26,388 bases of DNA from Bacillaceae bacterium. Its GTDB lineage: Bacteria > Bacillota > Bacilli > Bacillales_A > Planococcaceae. The notes beneath the pieces were generated by a model. That model saw only the letters and a program-made list of their open reading frames with translations. It did no database searches and was not told the origin of the DNA. The position numbers and the translations under genes are program-made. Below, one piece after another: positions 23,327-26,388 of the stretch. The stretch's first letter is position 1, and each line of letters begins with the position of its first letter. The DNA is taken from assembly GCA_030149685.1 (NCBI GenBank), contig JASLGI010000149.1, forward strand, positions 1 to 26,388. The letters run 5' to 3'.

Positions 23327-25264
23327 TTATTGTTCCGAAGTTTTACCTTCTTGAATTTGATGATCTTTTACATCTTTCATTTCTTCGATACGACCATCTT
23401 TATCATGGAAACGTAAAAGGTCTCCATTAATAATCATCTCAGAATATTCAAGCTCTTCTGCTGCACGTTCTAAATAAGGCGTACAGTCATCCATAGACTT
23501 TCGTTCTCCAGTAGCTGCATCGTAACATTTCTCTTCAGCATAGACGCTATCTGGTGTAATGAAACGACCATCTCGGAAGACGACAAACTCTTCATGATCT
23601 TTTGAGAATAAATCTTGACCGAACTCGATATGTCCTTTCGTATCGATTCCTGCCATATGAAGTACCGTTGGACGAATATCTAATTGTCCTGCTAGACGAT
23701 CGACTTCTTTCCCTTCGCCATAACCTGGAATATGAATAAATAAAGGAACTTTTTGTAAAACAGCATTGTCATACGGCGTTATCTCTTTATCTAAATACAT
23801 TCCCATCGCTTTGTTATGGTTTTCTGAAATCCCGTAATGATCTCCATACATAACGATAATTGAATTTTCATACAAACCACTTTCCTTCAAGTCTTCGAAG
23901 AATAGACGAATTGCTTCATCCATATAACGAACCGTCTGGAAATAGCGATTCAATGTACGTGAGTTCGAGTTGTATTGCGGAATCATCATATCTTCTTCAT
24001 CTAATGTAAATGGATGATGGTTCGTCAATGTAATCATTCGTGTATAAAATGGTTGAGGTAACTCTTTCATAATATCGACAGACTGTTCAAGGAATGGAAT
24101 ATCTTTCATTCCCCAGTTTACCGCATCTCCTTCACCAATTTCATAACTTTCTACATCGAAAAACTCTTCAATTCCTAATGCTTGATACATAATGTCTCGG
24201 TTCCAGAAACTGCGGTTGTTCGGGTGCATCACATTCGTAAAATACCCGTTCATCGCAAATTGATGAGCCATTGAGTTGTACGTATTTCCACTATGTGTGA
24301 AGAAAACAGCACTTCCATCACGTGGATATAGTCCATTTTCAATGATGAATTCTGAATCCGACGTTTTCCCTAATCCTGTTTGATGATAAAAATTCGAATA
24401 ATACAATGTGTCTTGATCCCGTGTAAGCTCATTTAAAAATGGTGTCACTTCATGTCCTAACATTTCATTGTTGATAACAAATGTTTGAAGGGATTCTAAC
24501 GTTACCAAAATAACGTTTTTACCTTTAGCAATACCATACATTTCATCCTCAGGTTCAGCATATTTTGCATTGACATAGTTTTCAATCGCTGCTAACTCAC
24601 TACCGTCAGCAAGAACACGTTGAGCATGTGATTTTGACTGAATAAAAATGTCATACAAATGATAGTTGTAAGCACCTATGTTTTTCACAAGTAATTCACG
24701 ATCGAAGCTTCGTGATAAAAGTTGTGGACGTTCTGTCTCTGCTAAACCTAAGTTCACCATGAGTAACATCGCACTTAAAACGAAATATAACTTTCGTCCG
24801 ATCGAATGACGACGCGCATGCATCGCTTCTTCTTGACGTTTCGGAATATAGCGCATCGCTAAATAAATAATGACGACGTCTGTAAAGAAGAATATATCCG
24901 ACCAATGAATACTCGCTAAAGTTGAAGATGTTAAGTCTTTGAAGTTACTCGTTTGGAATAGTAACGGCAAAGTGATGAAGTCGTTAAAGAAACGGTAGAA
25001 AACTGCGTTTGCAAAAATGATAATAGATGTAATGATACTAACGGCTAAAATATATCGGTTTTTCGCTTTTTCAGTTTTCATAAACAGTGATATACCATAA
25101 ATAATCAATAGGAAGCTTAAAGGGTTTATAAACAATATAAACTCTTGCATCCCGTTTTCTATTTTCATATTAAAGCTCGTTACATAACTAAAATATGTAG
25201 TGAGCCAAGTTGCAATGACTGCAACGATGAGCACGGAATGTTTCGGCCACTTCAAATTCTTCAT
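23327..25264 (-). CDS. ltaS: Lipoteichoic acid synthase (LtaS/YqgS family)
   Basis: Membrane enzyme of 645 aa that polymerises glycerol phosphate from phosphatidylglycerol into lipoteichoic acid outside the cell. Five N-terminal membrane segments lie at about 10-30, 42-62, 71-91, 122-140 and 158-175, followed by an extracellular sulfatase-fold domain (about 240-600). Manganese and catalytic residues match S. aureus LtaS: Glu257 in TLESLQ, nucleophile Thr301 in GKTSDSE, Asp475-His476 in YGDHYG; substrate residues W354/R356 (FWNR) and H416 (NHH) also match. The ATG at 25264 has GGGAG 7 nt upstream. At this locus B. subtilis has the paralogue yqgS, so whether this is the main LtaS cannot be told from one locus. 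The Glu/Lys-rich tail follows the catalytic domain. Confidence 0.94.
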   Translation of the reverse strand: MKNLKWPKHSVLIVAVIATWLTTYFSYVTSFNMKIENGMQEFILFINPLSFLLIIYGISLFMKTEKAKNRYILAVSIITSIIIFANAVFYRFFNDFITLPLLFQTSNFKDLTSSTLASIHWSDIFFFTDVVIIYLAMRYIPKRQEEAMHARRHSIGRKLYFVLSAMLLMVNLGLAETERPQLLSRSFDRELLVKNIGAYNYHLYDIFIQSKSHAQRVLADGSELAAIENYVNAKYAEPEDEMYGIAKGKNVILVTLESLQTFVINNEMLGHEVTPFLNELTRDQDTLYYSNFYHQTGLGKTSDSEFIIENGLYPRDGSAVFFTHSGNTYNSMAHQFAMNGYFTNVMHPNNRSFWNRDIMYQALGIEEFFDVESYEIGEGDAVNWGMKDIPFLEQSVDIMKELPQPFYTRMITLTNHHPFTLDEEDMMIPQYNSNSRTLNRYFQTVRYMDEAIRLFFEDLKESGLYENSIIVMYGDHYGISENHNKAMGMYLDKEITPYDNAVLQKVPLFIHIPGYGEGKEVDRLAGQLDIRPTVLHMAGIDTKGHIEFGQDLFSKDHEEFVVFRDGRFITPDSVYAEEKCYDAATGERKSMDDCTPYLERAAEELEYSEMIINGDLLRFHDKDGRIEEMKDVKDHQIQEGKTSEQ

Positions 25265-25315
25265 TCCACCTCTCCCTTTCAATCAATCAAATGCGAAAAA
25301 AGCTCGCACTCTTTC

Positions 25316-25321
25316 ATTATA
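25316..25321 (-). promoter_or_regulatory. -10 box of ltaS
   Basis: TATAAT on the minus strand within TCGTATATAAT, 52 bp before the ltaS ATG, with no recognisable -35. The leader contains a small hairpin TGCGA/TCGCA. The same TCGTATATAAT occurs before yqgN. Confidence 0.4.
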
Positions 25322-25360
25322 TACGATATAGAACAGAAAAAGTTGCATTTTCTTTAAATT

Positions 25361-25600
25361 TCATAAGAACTTCTCTTGAACTTCCCGTTTATTTTTTAAT
25401 TTAGCAATATTTCGATTCATGACGACCATACTTTCTAAATAAGTGCGTTGTGGAATTACGCCACTTTTATAAAGTTCTTCTAACTCCATTTGAATTAAAA
25501 TGTAGTCTGAATAACGATGTCCTGTATAGACAAAAATGCCAAATTGTTTCAAAATATCAATCACTTCGTAAACTTCTTTGATCGCCATTTCTTTTTCCAT
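25361..25600 (-). CDS. yqgQ: YqgQ family protein (DUF910)
   Basis: Small protein of 79 aa matching the YqgQ family: VYEVIDILKQFGIFVYTGHRY split over residues 10-30, then MELEELYKSGVI and VMNRNIAKLKN. Predicted mainly helical, cytosolic, possibly nucleic-acid binding by family description; no proven role. The ATG at 25600 lies 7 nt after AGGAG, which overlaps the yqgN stop. In B. subtilis yqgQ precedes glcK and follows gluP; neither glucokinase nor rhomboid gene is present here. Confidence 0.88.
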   Translation of the reverse strand: MEKEMAIKEVYEVIDILKQFGIFVYTGHRYSDYILIQMELEELYKSGVIPQRTYLESMVVMNRNIAKLKNKREVQEKFL

Positions 25601-25604
25601 GTCA

Positions 25605-26171
25605 TCACTCCTGACAAGTAATCGTCTGTGTATCACTAATTACATATTGCACTGGTAAATCATGTGGCTCGACAGGTACTACTTGACCCGTCTGTTCAGT
25701 AAATGCTAATGATACTGTAAGACCTTCATAGTCTCGTAAGAAACGATCGTAATATCCTCCACCGAAGCCTATACGATATCCTTCATTTGAATAAATGACC
25801 CCTGGTACAATAAGAAGATCGATTTCATTTTTATTGATTGCTTCCGTCTCGTTTTCTTTCGGTTCGTACAAACCAGAAGAAACGACTTCTAATTCATCAT
25901 AGCTCATTATTTCCCGAAACGTCATCTCTTTTGTTTCTGTATTACATCTTGGTACAACGACTCTCTTTCCTGCACGCCATGCTTCTTCAATCAAACTCAT
26001 TGTGCGTACTTCTGGAAAGCGAGAGATCGTCACACCAATCGTCTCTGCTTGACGAAACATAGAAGAAATGACAAAACGTTGAACGATCGACTCTGAACGT
26101 GCTCGATAAGTTTCTTTTGATAGCCGTTGTAAACGTTGTAACATTTCTTTGCGACGAATTGCTTTTGACAT
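25605..26171 (-). CDS. yqgN: 5-formyltetrahydrofolate cyclo-ligase
   Basis: ATP-dependent enzyme of 188 aa converting 5-formyl-THF to 5,10-methenyl-THF, returning stored folate to the one-carbon pool used by FolD. Seen: N-terminal KAIRRKEMLQRLQRLSKE, then DLLIVPGVIYSNEGYRIGFG and the hallmark GGGYYDRFL (ATP/folate site). The ATG at 26171 (MSKAIRRKEM) has GAGGG about 9 nt upstream; the open frame to 26249 runs through the rpmG terminator and is rejected. yqgN-yqgQ are 4 bp apart and form one unit. Confidence 0.94.
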   Translation of the reverse strand: MSKAIRRKEMLQRLQRLSKETYRARSESIVQRFVISSMFRQAETIGVTISRFPEVRTMSLIEEAWRAGKRVVVPRCNTETKEMTFREIMSYDELEVVSSGLYEPKENETEAINKNEIDLLIVPGVIYSNEGYRIGFGGGYYDRFLRDYEGLTVSLAFTEQTGQVVPVEPHDLPVQYVISDTQTITCQE

Positions 26172-26193
26172 ACTAGCTCGCCCTCTCATTTCT

Positions 26194-26199
26194 ATTATA
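26194..26199 (-). promoter_or_regulatory. -10 box of yqgN
   Basis: TATAAT in TCGTATATAAT on the minus strand, about 23 bp before the yqgN ATG and just after the rpmG terminator. A -35 would fall inside the terminator stem and is poor. Confidence 0.4.
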
Positions 26200-26207
26200 T
26201 ACGAAAG

Positions 26208-26244
26208 AAAAGACCAAAACCCCTTTAAGAAGTTTTGGTCTTTT
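26208..26244 (-). terminator. Terminator after rpmG
   Basis: Perfect 13-bp stem AAAAGACCAAAAC/GTTTTGGTCTTTT with an 11-nt loop, followed on the minus strand by TTTTCTTTC. Confidence 0.9.
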
Positions 26245-26249
26245 TTCAA

Positions 26250-26388
26250 TTATTTTGTCTCACGGTGTAATGTATGTTTGTTATCACGTGAGCAATGTTT
26301 TGTCATCTCAATACGATCTGGGTTATTACGTTTGTTTTTAGTAGTAATATAGTTACGCTCTCCACATTCTGTGCAAGCGAGTGTTACG
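26250..26388 (-). CDS. rpmG: 50S ribosomal protein L33, 3' part
   Basis: The C-terminal 45 residues of bL33, cut by the right edge; only about four N-terminal residues are missing. It reads [20 protein letters not shown], then [25 protein letters not shown]. The CTEC pair plus a third Cys followed by RD in place of the second pair is the pattern of RpmGB-type L33 in Bacillus. Located upstream of yqgN as in B. subtilis. Confidence 0.95.
   Translation of the reverse strand, partial: VTLACTECGERNYITTKNKRNNPDRIEMTKHCSRDNKHTLHRETK

Noticed and set aside
25293..25312. Hairpin TGCGA/TCGCA in the ltaS leader as a terminator
   Set aside because: Only 5 bp, it lies after the -10 of ltaS, and the adjacent T run is inside the loop; too weak to call a terminator.
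26172..26249. N-terminal extension of yqgN
   Set aside because: It would start inside the rpmG terminator; the ATG at 26171 matches the family N-terminus.
1..26388. Mobile elements, CRISPR arrays, tRNA/rRNA genes, T-box or other riboswitches, defence systems
   Set aside because: No transposase, integrase, direct-repeat arrays, tRNA-like or T-box signatures were seen while reading both strands; gene order is conserved core chromosome throughout.

Overview
The window is a low-GC Firmicutes (Bacillales) chromosomal segment. Evidence is the Bacillus-type gene order (aroQ-papA-efp-accBC-yqhY-nusB-folD-xseAB-ispA-dxs-argR-recN), purine-rich AGGAGG-type ribosome binding sites, frequent GTG/TTG starts and a complete comG competence operon. 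Nearly all genes lie on the minus strand; only yqhQ and yqhL are on the plus strand. The sporulation genes that interrupt this order in Bacillus subtilis (spoIIIAA-AH between efp and accB, spoIVB-spo0A after recN) are absent, so a non-sporulating member of Bacillales (for example Planococcaceae/Caryophanaceae-like, Staphylococcaceae-like or Exiguobacterium-like) is the best guess. Genus cannot be fixed from the sequence alone.

Layout, in minus-strand transcription order from high to low coordinates: rpmG (partial); yqgN (5-formyl-THF cyclo-ligase) and yqgQ; an LtaS-type lipoteichoic acid synthase at the yqgS position; the lipoprotein gene yqgU and the metallo-beta-lactamase-fold gene yqgX; the seven-gene comG operon (comGA-GG), whose last gene overlaps aroK by 4 bp. 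A plus-strand membrane rhodanese (yqhL) is convergent with aroK and divergent from lipM. Plus-strand yqhQ is convergent with lipM and divergent from aroQ. Then aroQ-papA, efp, accB-accC-yqhY, nusB-folD, xseA-xseB-ispA, dxs, argR-recN, a glycerophosphodiester phosphodiesterase, a leucine dehydrogenase gene interrupted by an in-frame stop, and the first codons of an unidentified gene.

The genes are mostly housekeeping: fatty-acid initiation (acetyl-CoA carboxylase), isoprenoid precursor synthesis (dxs, ispA), one-carbon metabolism (folD, yqgN), shikimate pathway (aroQ, aroK), lipoylation (lipM), DNA repair (recN, xseAB), translation (efp, rpmG), envelope polymer synthesis (ltaS) and DNA uptake (comG). 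Intrinsic terminators separate most units. No gap between genes exceeds 140 bp.

I found no mobile element, CRISPR array, tRNA/rRNA gene or clearly novel system. The points most worth checking are the nonsense codon and clustered substitutions in the most conserved motif of leucine dehydrogenase, terminator hairpins placed directly against the ribosome binding sites of xseA, comGA and yqgU, a FadR/GntR-like palindrome before accB, an ARG-box-like element in the argR promoter, and a rhodanese-like protein with Asp in place of the catalytic Cys.
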